Source: Burkholderia savannae
GTDB lineage: Bacteria > Pseudomonadota > Gammaproteobacteria > Burkholderiales > Burkholderiaceae
Assembly (NCBI RefSeq): GCF_001524445.2
Contig: NZ_CP013418.1
Location: 310,001 to 374,000, forward strand
DNA length: 64,000 nt
Direction: 5' to 3'
In this document: one piece after another, positions 1 through 8,404 of the stretch
Numbering within the stretch: the first letter of the stretch is position 1
How the letters are laid out: the number at the start of each line of letters is the position of its first letter
Translations under genes and position numbers: made by a program
Notes under the pieces: generated by a model
Database searches by the model: none
What the model saw: the letters and a program-made list of their open reading frames with translations, nothing else
What the model was told of the DNA's origin: nothing

Positions 1-1
1 C

Positions 2-985
2 GAGAAGACGCCGCTCACCGCGATCGCGTGCCACACGCTGTTCGCGAAGGCGGTGCGCGAATTCGGCAAGACGCATCCGGGCGTCGTGCCCGACGGGTTG
101 CATCAGCTCGTGCTCGGCGGCCGCGACGTCGGCGAGGTGCTGGCCGCCTCGCCGAAGGTGCCGCTCGTGTCCGCGACGGGCAGCGTGCGGATGGGAACCG
201 AAGTCGCGCAGGTGCTGAGCCGGCGTCTCGCGCGCAGCATCCTCGAGCTCGGCGGCAACAACGGGATGATCGTCGCGCCGAGCGCGGATCTCGATCTGGT
301 CGTGCGCGCGGTCACGTTCGCCGCGGTCGGCACCGCGGGCCAGCGCTGCACGACGCTGCGCCGGCTGATCGTGCATCGCGACGTCGCCGACCGGCTGCTG
401 CCGCGTCTCGAGAAGGCGTTCGCGTCGGTGAGGGTCGGCGATCCGCTCGAGACGGGCACGCTGGTCGGCCCGCTGATCGACCGCGCGGCGTTCGACGCGA
501 TGCAAAAGGCGCTTGCCGACGCGCGCGAGCAGGGCGGCGAAGTGAAGGGCGGCGAGCGAGTTGATCTCGGCCGTGATGACGCGTACTACGTGCGCCCGGC
601 GCTCGTGCGGATGCCCGGGCAGGCGGCCGTCGTCGCGCGCGAGACGTTCGCGCCGATTCTCTACGTGCTCGTCTACGACGATTTCGACGATGCGCTCGCG
701 ATCCACAACGGCGTGCCGCAAGGGCTGTCGTCGGCGATCTTCACGAACGACATGCGCGAGGCCGAGCAGTTCATGTCGGCGGCGGGCAGCGATTGCGGGA
801 TCGTGAACGTGAACATCGGCACGAGCGGCGCGGAGATCGGCGGCGCGTTCGGCGGCGAGAAGGAGACGGGCGGCGGCCGCGAATCGGGCTCCGACGCGTG
901 GAAGAGCTACATGCGCCGCGCGACGAACACGATCAACTACAGCCGCGAATTGCCGCTCGCGCAGGGCGTGAAGTTCGACGTGTAA
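2..985 (+). CDS. aldehyde dehydrogenase, ALDH7-like (3' part)
   Basis: The reading frame is open from the first bases of the window, so the start lies upstream. The visible 327 residues are the C-terminal two thirds of an NAD(P)-dependent aldehyde dehydrogenase. The general-base motif ELGGNN and the catalytic cysteine in GTAGQRCTT are both present. FGGEKETGGGRESGSDAWKSY near the end is typical of the ALDH7 (aminoadipate-semialdehyde/piperideine-6-carboxylate dehydrogenase) branch. That family oxidises the semialdehyde in lysine catabolism, but the exact substrate is inferred. It ends 31 bp before the convergent apbE; the gap holds a GC-rich inverted repeat (GCGCGCC/GGCGCGC) without a T run. 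Confidence 0.85.
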   Translation, partial: EKTPLTAIACHTLFAKAVREFGKTHPGVVPDGLHQLVLGGRDVGEVLAASPKVPLVSATGSVRMGTEVAQVLSRRLARSILELGGNNGMIVAPSADLDLVVRAVTFAAVGTAGQRCTTLRRLIVHRDVADRLLPRLEKAFASVRVGDPLETGTLVGPLIDRAAFDAMQKALADAREQGGEVKGGERVDLGRDDAYYVRPALVRMPGQAAVVARETFAPILYVLVYDDFDDALAIHNGVPQGLSSAIFTNDMREAEQFMSAAGSDCGIVNVNIGTSGAEIGGAFGGEKETGGGRESGSDAWKSYMRRATNTINYSRELPLAQGVKFDV

Positions 986-1016
986 GCGGGGCGCGCCGTT
1001 GGCGGCGCGCGCACGG

Positions 1017-2160
1017 TCAAACGGCCGGCTGCGCGTTCGCGAAAGCGCCGCAGCCGATCGTGCGCAGCGCGTCGCCGGCGCGCACGACGAAGAGTGCGTC
1101 GAGCCCGTGGCGTTCGGCGTGCGCGTATCCCGCTCGTTCGCCGAGCACCATCAGCGCGGTCGCGTACGCGTCCGCGTCGGCACAGGTCGCGGCGATCACC
1201 GTCACTGAAGCGATGCCGCTGCGCAGCGGCGCGCCGGTGCGCGGGTCCATCGTATGCGAGATGCGCGCGCCGCCGACGTCGGCCCAATGCCGGTAGTCGC
1301 CCGATGTCGCGACGGCCGCGTCGGCGAGCTCGATCACGCCCATCGCGCCGCGTCGCGCGTAGTCGGGCGCTTCGAGCGCGATCGACCACGGCGAGCCGTC
1401 CGGCTTGCGTCCGCGCGCGCAACTCGCCGTCGATGCCGACGAGCCACGCGCCGATGCCGTGGCGGTCGAGCACTCGCGCGAGTTCGTCGACGCCGAAGCC
1501 CTTCGCGATCCCGCACAGGTCGAATGCGGCGTTCGCGAGCCTGCGTGCGCGGCGGCGTGCGACGTCGACTTCGAGCAGTTCGTCGATCGGGCGGCACGGC
1601 GACGCGCGGCGCGCGCTCGATGCGCGCCGCGTATCGGGCGCATCGAGCGCGTTGAGCGTATCGAGAGCATCGAGCGCGTTAGGCACATTAGGCACGTTAG
1701 GCCGGTTAGGGCTATTAGGCCCGTCAAGCCCGTCAAGCCCATCAGGCCCATCAGGCCCACGCGTCGCATCGGCCAAATCCGCACACCGCTCGCCCGCCGG
1801 CGCTCCCGGCCCGAATCCCCACGCGTCGACGAGCGAGCCGACGCCGATATTGAACGCGTTGCCCGTCTCGCGACCGATTTCCTGCGCGCGCGCGAGCACC
1901 GCGGCGAGGTTCGCGGAAACCGGCATCCAGCATCGGGGCGCCGCGCGATTGAGCCGCGACAGATCGGAGTCGGCTTTCCAGTTCGACATCTGTTCGTCGA
2001 CCGCGCGCACCGCCGCGTCGAGTTCGGCGGCGATCGCCTTCGCGTCGGCCGGCGGCGGCGCATAGAACTGCGCGTCGTAGCGCGTGCCCATCGTCGCGCC
2101 GCTCGCGCGGCAGCGATTCAGCCGCGCGCCGGGCGACCATTCAATAGACGTCTTCGACAT
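1017..2160 (-). pseudogene. apbE: FAD:protein FMN transferase ApbE, frameshifted
   Basis: ApbE transfers FMN from FAD to a Ser/Thr of exported or membrane redox proteins. The N-terminal half reads in one frame (MGTRYDAQF, then FNIGVGSLVDAWGFG, then FDLCGIAKGFGVD, then GIDGELRAR). The C-terminal half (SGDYRHWADVGG, then HTMDPRTGAPL) reads in another. The switch falls in a CG run at about 1411-1420. Restoring one CG unit gives 1146 bp, a 381-residue protein of normal family length. Between the two halves sits a low-complexity insert of P-N-V/L-D-A/G-P-D tripeptides, encoded by a 9-bp repeat. The start at 2160 overlaps the upstream reductase by 20 bp, so the genes are probably cotranscribed. As written the product is truncated; a sequencing error remains possible. 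Confidence 0.85.
1637..1762. repeat. 9-bp degenerate tandem repeat inside apbE
   Basis: About 14 copies of a drifting 9-bp unit (variants such as gcatcgagc, gcgttaggc, ccgtcaagc, ccatcaggc). Being a multiple of three it keeps the frame and adds Leu-Asp-Ala, Pro-Asn-Val and Pro-Asp-Gly style tripeptides to ApbE between the two conserved halves. Copy number is likely to vary between strains. Confidence 0.8.
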
Positions 2161-4384
2161 AGCGCCCCTGCATTCTCAATTGCGCGACGGACAAGCCCGA
2201 GCCCGACAGGATGCGTTCCCACGCGTGCGCGACGCCGTCGGCCATCGAGCGGCCGCCGCACACCATGATTTGCGCGCCGTGCGCGACGAGATCGCGCAAC
2301 GTGCGCGCGTCGGCGACAAGCCGGTCCTGCACGTAGGCCCGGCGCTCCGCGCGCGAGAACGCGGTCGTCAGCGCGTGCAGCCGGCGGTCGCGCACGAGGC
2401 TGGCGAGTTCGTCGCGATAGAGAAAGCCGTCGCCCGCGTTGCGCGCGCCGAAATACAGATGCATTGGGCGGCGCGCCGCATTGTGCCGAATGAAGCCGAT
2501 CAGCGGGCCGATGCCGGTGCCCGCGCCGATCAGGATCACGGGCGCGTCTCCCGTGGCCGGCCGGAAGCGCGCGTGTGCGCGGATGAACGCGTCGATCGTG
2601 TCGCCCGGGCGCAGGGCGGTCAGGTAGGTCGAGCACGCGCCGTTCGGATGGCGGCGCACGCAGATCTCGACGACGCCGTCCGACGATGCGCTCGCGAGCG
2701 AGTAGTAGCGCGGCGACGCGCCGCCCGGCGGCACGACGCCGAGGAGATCGCCGGTCTCGAACGGCGGCAGCCGCCGTGTTGCGAACGCGGCCCATGGCGC
2801 GGTCGTGCGCGCGGTGCGTTCGGCGGGGGCGAAGCGCAACACTGACGTCACGGCCTGCGGGTCCGAGCCGTAGTCGTCGCGCGCGACGAGCGTGAGCGGC
2901 ATCGTGCGCGGCGGCGTCGGCGTGTAGCGGATGTCGAGCGCAAGCCCGAGCGCCTCTTCGCCGAGCCGCGCGCACCACGCGCGGAATTCGTGCTCGGACT
3001 GCCGATCGACGGTTCCGAGATCGAGCAACGGCATCAGCCCTTTCGCGACGAGCGCGTCGTGGACGCTTCGCGCGTAGCCGCAAAACCGCGGAAACTGGCG
3101 GTTGCCGAAGCCGAGCACCGCGAATGACACGTCTTGCGTCAGCGGCAGCCGCGCGAGCTTCGACAGGAACTGTTGCGCGCCGTCCGGCGCGTCGCCGTCG
3201 CCGTAGGTCGCGGTCAGCACGATGAAGCGCCGGGCCCGGCGATAGTCGCGGGCGACGTCGTTCATCGGCGCGACATGCACGCGCAGGCCTGCTTGCGTGA
3301 GCGCCGCGTGCAGCGCGGATGCGTTGCCCCACGTGCTGTTGCCTTCGCTGCCGACGAGCAGCACGGTGTCCGCTTCGCGCGCCGACGCGTTGCCCGCGAG
3401 CCTCGGCCGCGCGCGTCGCCGGCGCGCCCACAGCATGACGCCCGTCACCGCGAGGAGCGGCGCCGACAGCGACGCCGCGCCCAGCGCCAGGCCGAGCCAC
3501 CACAATCCTTCGCCCGTGTGCAGCATTTTCACGGCGGCATGCAGGCGCTGCCAGCGGTCGGCGGCGCGGTAGGCGAGCGAAGCGCCCGTCGACGGATCGA
3601 CGACGCCGGCGCCGTTCGTCGTCTTCAGCTCGATCACGCCGCCGCCCGGCTCGTCCGGCGCGGGGAACGTCAGTTGGCGCAGCGTCGACGTGTCGATCGC
3701 GCGCAGCGCGGGCATTTGCTCGACGGGCATCGGCGCCGCCGCGTGCGCCGCCATGCTCGCTTGCGCATCGAACGCCGAGGCCGACGCGCCGCGCTCGGGA
3801 ATCACGCCGAACGTCGTCAGCGACAGCGCGAGCCCCGTGAGCGCCGACAGCGTGAGCCCGGCGAGCGCGACGCGCGCAGTCTCGTTGTGCAGCCGCTGCA
3901 GCCCGTCGCCGCCGATCCGGCCGAACAGTCGCCGCCAGCCGCCCATCCGGCGCGCGAGCAGCGCGAGCCCGGACAGCGCGACGAACAGCATCGCGGCGGC
4001 GGTCGCGCCCGTCGCGATCCGGCCCGCGTCGCCGAGAAAGAGCTTGCGGTGCAAATTCGTCAGCCAGCGCACGGCGGGCGACGGCCGAAAGTCGGCGACC
4101 GGCCGGCCCGTCGAGGGATCGACGATCGACGCGCGCGGCTCGTCGGCGGCCGCGTAGTAGGCGACGATCTGGCCCGACGGCCGCCGCACGAGCTTTTCGA
4201 CGCCGGGCACTTGCGCGCGCACGCGGCCGGCGAGCGTCGCGACGTCGAGCGGCGCGTGCGGCGTGCCGGCGACTGTCGCGCGCTCGAGCGCGGGCTGGAT
4301 CGACAGCGCCGCGCCCGTCAGCGTGACGACGATCACCAGCACGGCGGCGATCAGTCCGGGAATCGAATGAAGCTTGCGCAGCAT
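2141..4384 (-). CDS. PepSY-TM / flavodoxin / FNR fusion flavoreductase
   Basis: A 747-residue membrane-bound electron-transfer protein. Domains in order: an N-terminal membrane helix followed by PepSY-associated TM segments (about residues 1-320, including the helix ending TGVMLWARRRR); a flavodoxin-like FMN domain (about 340-480, with GSEGNSTWGNAS and TATYGDGDAP); then an FAD/NAD(P)H reductase domain with the FAD-binding RYYSLASASS and the nucleotide-binding GAGTGIGPLIGF. The architecture resembles sulfite-reductase or P450-reductase diflavin modules fused to a PepSY membrane anchor. It probably passes electrons from cytoplasmic NADPH across the inner membrane to a periplasmic acceptor. It lies between DUF2271 (21 bp upstream) and apbE (20 bp overlap), forming a three-gene unit. 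The acceptor is inferred, not shown. Confidence 0.85.
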   Translation of the reverse strand: MLRKLHSIPGLIAAVLVIVVTLTGAALSIQPALERATVAGTPHAPLDVATLAGRVRAQVPGVEKLVRRPSGQIVAYYAAADEPRASIVDPSTGRPVADFRPSPAVRWLTNLHRKLFLGDAGRIATGATAAAMLFVALSGLALLARRMGGWRRLFGRIGGDGLQRLHNETARVALAGLTLSALTGLALSLTTFGVIPERGASASAFDAQASMAAHAAAPMPVEQMPALRAIDTSTLRQLTFPAPDEPGGGVIELKTTNGAGVVDPSTGASLAYRAADRWQRLHAAVKMLHTGEGLWWLGLALGAASLSAPLLAVTGVMLWARRRRARPRLAGNASAREADTVLLVGSEGNSTWGNASALHAALTQAGLRVHVAPMNDVARDYRRARRFIVLTATYGDGDAPDGAQQFLSKLARLPLTQDVSFAVLGFGNRQFPRFCGYARSVHDALVAKGLMPLLDLGTVDRQSEHEFRAWCARLGEEALGLALDIRYTPTPPRTMPLTLVARDDYGSDPQAVTSVLRFAPAERTARTTAPWAAFATRRLPPFETGDLLGVVPPGGASPRYYSLASASSDGVVEICVRRHPNGACSTYLTALRPGDTIDAFIRAHARFRPATGDAPVILIGAGTGIGPLIGFIRHNAARRPMHLYFGARNAGDGFLYRDELASLVRDRRLHALTTAFSRAERRAYVQDRLVADARTLRDLVAHGAQIMVCGGRSMADGVAHAWERILSGSGLSVAQLRMQGRYVEDVY

Positions 4385-4405
4385 GGAACGCCTCTTGTCC
4401 TCGTG

Positions 4406-4873
4406 TTAAAGCGAATAGCGGAACGACTTCACGTAGCCGCGGCCCTTGACCGCCTTGCCGGCGCTCGCCGCGGTCAGCGGCACGACGACTTCCGACGGGT
4501 TCTCGTTCATGTCCTCGACCGCGGTGTCGATGTGGATTTCGCAGCCGGCGTCGAGCAGCGCGTCGGCCACGTCGAGCGTCGCGCGCAGCGTCTTGCCCGC
4601 GCCGACGCTCGCGCCCGTGATGCCGTCGAGCCGCTGCGAGCCGCCCGTCGCGCGATACCAGTCGCGCAGATGCCGGTAGTACTTCGTCTGGCGGCCGGCC
4701 ATCCACAGCGCGCCCTGGTAGCGGCCCGCGCGATCGGTGACGTACAGGACGACGTACGCGCCGTCGCCGCCGTAGTCGGCAAGCTGCGTCTCGAACGTGA
4801 CCTCGCGCGCGGAGGCGAGCGACGGCGCGGCGAGCGCGCCTGCGAGCGCCGCGATCGGCAATGCGTGTTTCAT
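4406..4873 (-). CDS. DUF2271 periplasmic protein with flavinylation motif
   Basis: A 155-residue exported protein: a signal peptide (KHALPIAALAGALAAPSLASA) followed by a DUF2271-type domain. I chose the start at 4873 because AGGAGA sits just upstream; the frame stays open further upstream but with low-complexity sequence only. Residues 83-89 read D-G-I-T-G-A-S, matching the D-x-x-T-G-A-S/T sequon that ApbE enzymes use for covalent FMN attachment; the predicted acceptor is Ser89. It is the first gene of the unit with the flavoreductase and apbE, consistent with a role as the periplasmic flavoprotein of this chain. Covalent flavin is an inference from motif and context. Confidence 0.8.
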   Translation of the reverse strand: MKHALPIAALAGALAAPSLASAREVTFETQLADYGGDGAYVVLYVTDRAGRYQGALWMAGRQTKYYRHLRDWYRATGGSQRLDGITGASVGAGKTLRATLDVADALLDAGCEIHIDTAVEDMNENPSEVVVPLTAASAGKAVKGRGYVKSFRYSL

Positions 4874-5415
4874 CTGGGTTCTCCTGGTATCGGTGAGGAT
4901 GGCGGCGCGGACCGCATCGAGCCGGGTGTCGCGTGTCGTCCGGGCGCCGGAAGGGCGGTGGCGGCGGGGGAATGTCGGCGTCGCGATCGGCGCGGCGGCG
5001 GACGCCGTATCGTCGGCTCGCAAGCGTCGCAAGCCGGGCGAGTCACTCGCGCCGCTTACGCCGCCCGCGCCGTGACCGCCGGAACTCCGCCCGTGCCGCG
5101 ACCTTTCGCCGCTGCTTCGCGATCGCGCCGATCGTGCTGATCGTGCCGATCGTGCCGATCGCGCGCCGGCAGCCACGCGAGGCCGCACGCGGCCGCGCCG
5201 GAGGCCGCCATGTCGCGGGCGGGCATTCGGCAATCGGTCATGGGCGGGAAGGTCGACACGGCCATGGACTCAGCCATCAAATTCAGCGAACGACGCGGCC
5301 ATCGACTCAGCCATCAATTCAGCGATCGATGCCGCCATCGACGCGCCCATCGCATCGCCGGCTGCGCCAAACAATGCAGCGCGGCAACCCGGCGGCGCCG
5401 CGCGACCAGCCGCCT
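4874..5415. other. intergenic, repeat-bearing, no gene seen
   Basis: 542 bp between the DUF2271 and PepSY genes. It holds about five copies of a 9-bp unit (cgatcgtgc variants) near 5120-5164 and two diverged copies of a GACTCAGCCATCAA-type block near 5265-5345. Open frames here lack recognisable domains. Confidence 0.5.
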
Positions 5416-5859
5416 TCAGCGAATCTGCACGTCGGGCTTCGAGCCCGGCTTCAGCGCGCCGCCCGCGGGCGCGCCCGTCGCCGGCCCGCCCGCCGGGGCT
5501 TGCGCGCGCGGCGCGCGGCCATGGTCGTCGTCATCGTCGTGGTCGTGCTTGCGGTCGCCCTCGCGCTTCATCCGCACGACGTCGAGCGTCACCGGATCGA
5601 GCTTCGCCTTGAAGCGCTTGCCGTCGGCGTCGTGGCCCTTGATTTCGTAGCAGCCGTCGTCGGCCTTCAGCTTGTCGACGCGCCAGCCTTTGTGCTGCGC
5701 CATCGCGCGCACTGCGTCGCGCGGCTTCCAGTCGGCGAGCGGCGCGTGGCAGTCGTCGCCGTCGTCCGCCATCGCCGCGCGGATGCCGAGCGCGCTTGCG
5801 AGCACGAGCGACGCGAGCGAAACGAGCGTCACGCCCTTGATCAGTCGCGAGGTTTTCAT
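5416..5859 (-). CDS. PepSY domain periplasmic protein
   Basis: A 147-residue exported protein with a signal peptide (about residues 1-31, ending ALGIRAAMA) and one PepSY domain (about 36-100, with GCYEIKGHDADGKRFKAKLDP). A His/Asp-rich stretch (KHDHDDDDDH) and a Pro/Ala/Gly tail follow. Small PepSY proteins next to two-component systems are usually envelope proteins under their control. The acidic/His run could bind metal, which is inference only. It is transcribed divergently from the response regulator; the 143-bp spacer contains a perfect inverted repeat. Confidence 0.8.
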   Translation of the reverse strand: MKTSRLIKGVTLVSLASLVLASALGIRAAMADDGDDCHAPLADWKPRDAVRAMAQHKGWRVDKLKADDGCYEIKGHDADGKRFKAKLDPVTLDVVRMKREGDRKHDHDDDDDHGRAPRAQAPAGGPATGAPAGGALKPGSKPDVQIR

Positions 5860-5908
5860 TGCGTGATATCTCCTGTTCGGATCGTCGGGCTCTACAATGC
5901 GCTCGGCA

Positions 5909-5964
5909 CCTGAAGCGAAGCTTGCGGGCGCGAAAAAGTTTCTTCATGTTCGCTTCAGGTTCGC
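5909..5964. promoter_or_regulatory. putative response-regulator box between divergent genes
   Basis: CCTGAAGCGAA (5909-5919) and TTCGCTTCAGG (5949-5959) are perfect 11-bp inverted repeats 29 bp apart. The right arm lies inside a direct repeat GTTCGC-N5-GTTCGC (5948-5964). Tandem half-sites on an 11-bp pitch are typical of OmpR/PhoB-family binding. The position between the PepSY gene and the two-component operon suggests autoregulation and control of PepSY. Confidence 0.55.
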
Positions 5965-6002
5965 ATGGCAGAGTCGCGCCACTCATTCATCAGGACACGC
6001 GC

Positions 6003-6662
6003 ATGAGAGTGCTTCTCGTCGAAGACGACCCGTGGCTCGGAGAGGCCGTCCGCGACCAGATCGAGAAAGACGGGCATCCGGCCGATTTCGTCGGCAGCCT
6101 CGCCGACGCGCGCCGGCACGTCGCGGTCGCGACCTACGATCTGATCCTGCTCGATCTGCTGCTGCCCGACGGCCGCGGGCTCGACTTCCTGCGCGAGCTG
6201 CGCGCGGGCGGATCGACGGTGCCCGTCATCATCCTGACCGCGCTCGATCAGGTCGCGAACCGGATCGCCGGGCTGAACGCCGGCGCGGACGACTATCTGG
6301 TGAAGCCGTTCGATCTGTCCGAGCTGTCCGCGCGCGTGAGCGCGGTCGCGCGCCGCTATGCGGGCAATCCGAATCCGCTCGTGAAGCTCGGCGAGCTCGC
6401 GATCGACACCGCCGCGCGCAGCGTGAAGCGCGGCGATGCGCGAGTCGACCTGACCGCGAGCGAATGGGCGCTTCTCGAAACGCTGCTCCAGCATCCCGGG
6501 ATGATCCTGTCGAAGCCGCGGCTCGAGGAGCGTCTGTATTCGTTCAGCGACGAAGTGGAGAGCAACACGATCGAGGTGCACGTGAGCCGCCTGCGCAAGA
6601 AGCTCGGCGCCGACGTGATCGAGACCGTGCGCGGCCTCGGCTACCGGCTGAGGCGGGACTAG
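6003..6662 (+). CDS. OmpR-family response regulator
   Basis: A 219-residue two-component response regulator. The receiver domain (1-115) has acidic residues E7, D8 and D9, phosphoacceptor D51 (in LILLDLLLPDG) and the conserved K101 (DDYLVKPFD). A C-terminal winged helix follows (about 125-218, with SEWALLETLLQHPG and EVHVSRLRKKLG). It is closest in style to the QseB/PmrA/TctD class. It is followed after 2 bp by its sensor kinase and is divergent from the PepSY gene. The signal is unknown; context suggests control of the neighbouring PepSY/flavoprotein genes. Confidence 0.9.
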   Translation: MRVLLVEDDPWLGEAVRDQIEKDGHPADFVGSLADARRHVAVATYDLILLDLLLPDGRGLDFLRELRAGGSTVPVIILTALDQVANRIAGLNAGADDYLVKPFDLSELSARVSAVARRYAGNPNPLVKLGELAIDTAARSVKRGDARVDLTASEWALLETLLQHPGMILSKPRLEERLYSFSDEVESNTIEVHVSRLRKKLGADVIETVRGLGYRLRRD

Positions 6663-6664
6663 CG

Positions 6665-8029
6665 ATGCTGCGCAGTCTGCAGGGGCGGCTCGCGGCGGCG
6701 CTCGTGGCTGGCTTCGTCGTGCTGTCGCTCGCGGCCGGGACGGCCGCGTTCTACGTGTTGCGCGACGAGGTCGAGCGGATGTCCGACAGCGCGCTGCAGG
6801 AGACCGCGCAGCGGCTGCTGCCGCTCGCCGTGATGGACATCGTCGGGCGCGATTCGGACGGCGACGACGGCGAGGGCGCGAGCGGGGGCCGCATCGCGGC
6901 GGTCCGCCCGCACGACGAGCTGCTGACGTACGTCGTGCGCGACGAGACCGGCAAGACGCTGCTGCGCTCGCACGATGCCGACGCGTCGATTTTTCCGATG
7001 GACATGAAGGCGGGCTTCCGGCGCACCGCGACGCATCGGATCTACGCGGAGACGGTGCTGCAGGGCACGGTCACGCTGTTGATCGCGCAGCCGCTCACGA
7101 TGCGCCGGCAAGCGCAAGTGCAGGCCGCGATCGCGGTCGTGCGGCCGCTCGCGTTGTTCCTGCCCGCCGGCCTGTTCGGAATCTGGCTGATCGTGCGCTC
7201 CGGCTTGAAGCCGATCCGGCGCTTTTGCGACGCGATCGCCGCGCGCGGCCGCAACGATCTGACGCCGCTCGACAAGGGCGGGCTGCCGAGCGAGATCGCG
7301 CCCGTGGCCGATGCGGTCACCGAGCTGATGGCGCGCCTCGATCGCGCGCTCGCCGCCGAGCGCAGCTTCACCGCGAACAGCGCGCACGAGTTGCGCACGC
7401 CGATCGCCGCGGCGCTCGCGCAGACGCAGCGCCTGATCGTCGAAGTGCCGAGCGAGCCGTTGCGCGAGCGCGCGGAGCGGGTCGAGGGCGCGCTGCATAC
7501 GCTGTCGCGGGTCAGCGAGCAGTTGATGCAGCTCGCGAAGGCCGAGGACGGGCGCGTGCTCGCGGACACGCCGCAGGATTTGCGGCCGGTGCTGTCGCTC
7601 GTCGTCGACGATTTCCGGCGCGTCGCGCGCGATCGCGCGATCGCGCTCGATCTGCCCGACGCGGCCGTGACGTCGCGGATCGATCCGGACGCGTTCGCGA
7701 TCGTCGTGCGCAATCTGGTCGAGAATGCGCTCAAGCACGGCGCGGCGGCGGAGCCGGTGCAGGTCGCGCTGTCGGCGGCGGGCGCGCTCAGCGTGACGAA
7801 CCGCGGGCCGGCGCTGCCGGCGCGCGAGATCGAACGTCTGACGAAGCCGTTCGAGCGCGGCGCGACGACGGCGAAGGGCAGCGGGCTCGGACTCGCGATC
7901 GTCGATGCGATCGCGAAAGGGGCGGGCGCGTCGTTCACGCTGCGCTCGCCGGCGCCGGGCGGCGCGGACGGGGTTCAGGCGGTGGTCGAAGGGTTGGCGC
8001 TCGGCGGCGATCGGGCGCGGGGCGCGTGA
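6665..8029 (+). CDS. two-component sensor histidine kinase
   Basis: A 454-residue inner-membrane kinase. An N-terminal TM helix (about 9-30), a periplasmic sensor region with an acidic DSDGDDGEGAS loop, and a second TM helix (about 160-178) precede HAMP-like sequence. The dimerisation/phosphoacceptor domain has H241 (NSAHELRTP). The ATPase domain shows the N box NLVENALKHG and G box GSGLGLAIVDAIAKG. It starts 2 bp after the response regulator stop and pairs with it. Confidence 0.9.
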   Translation: MLRSLQGRLAAALVAGFVVLSLAAGTAAFYVLRDEVERMSDSALQETAQRLLPLAVMDIVGRDSDGDDGEGASGGRIAAVRPHDELLTYVVRDETGKTLLRSHDADASIFPMDMKAGFRRTATHRIYAETVLQGTVTLLIAQPLTMRRQAQVQAAIAVVRPLALFLPAGLFGIWLIVRSGLKPIRRFCDAIAARGRNDLTPLDKGGLPSEIAPVADAVTELMARLDRALAAERSFTANSAHELRTPIAAALAQTQRLIVEVPSEPLRERAERVEGALHTLSRVSEQLMQLAKAEDGRVLADTPQDLRPVLSLVVDDFRRVARDRAIALDLPDAAVTSRIDPDAFAIVVRNLVENALKHGAAAEPVQVALSAAGALSVTNRGPALPAREIERLTKPFERGATTAKGSGLGLAIVDAIAKGAGASFTLRSPAPGGADGVQAVVEGLALGGDRARGA

Positions 8030-8185
8030 GATTGCAATGGACGCGCCCGCCGCGGGTTTCTCGATCGCGGCGAGCGCTGCGCTCTCGATCGCCGCGCGCG
8101 CCGCGCGTGAAGCTCGACGTTTGAGCGGCGGGCGCGGTCGCCCGTACGGGGCGCGCCCGCGGCCCGCTTGCGCGCCCGTCCGAAG

Positions 8186-8216
8186 AAAAGGCTCGGAATC
8201 CATCCCGAGCCTTTTC
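8186..8216. terminator. intrinsic terminator, possibly bidirectional
   Basis: An 11-bp perfect stem AAAAGGCTCGG / CCGAGCCTTTT around an 8-nt loop, followed by TTTTCC. It is 157 bp after the kinase stop and can end that transcript. The A tract on the 5' arm would also serve minus-strand transcripts from the 8405-8983 gene. Confidence 0.7.
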
Positions 8217-8404
8217 CTGTCGCGATTCCGGCGCCGCGCCCGATCAGATCGCCGGCGATCGCGGCCGCCCGTGTCGGGCCGCCGCGTGGGTTCGGCGCGC
8301 GTTCGCCGGGGTCGCGGCCCGATAGCGGGCGCTCAAGGCATCGCGTGTTTCGTCGAGACGGGCGCTCGGCGCGCGAGCGGATCGGCAAATGATCGCGCGG
8401 GGCG

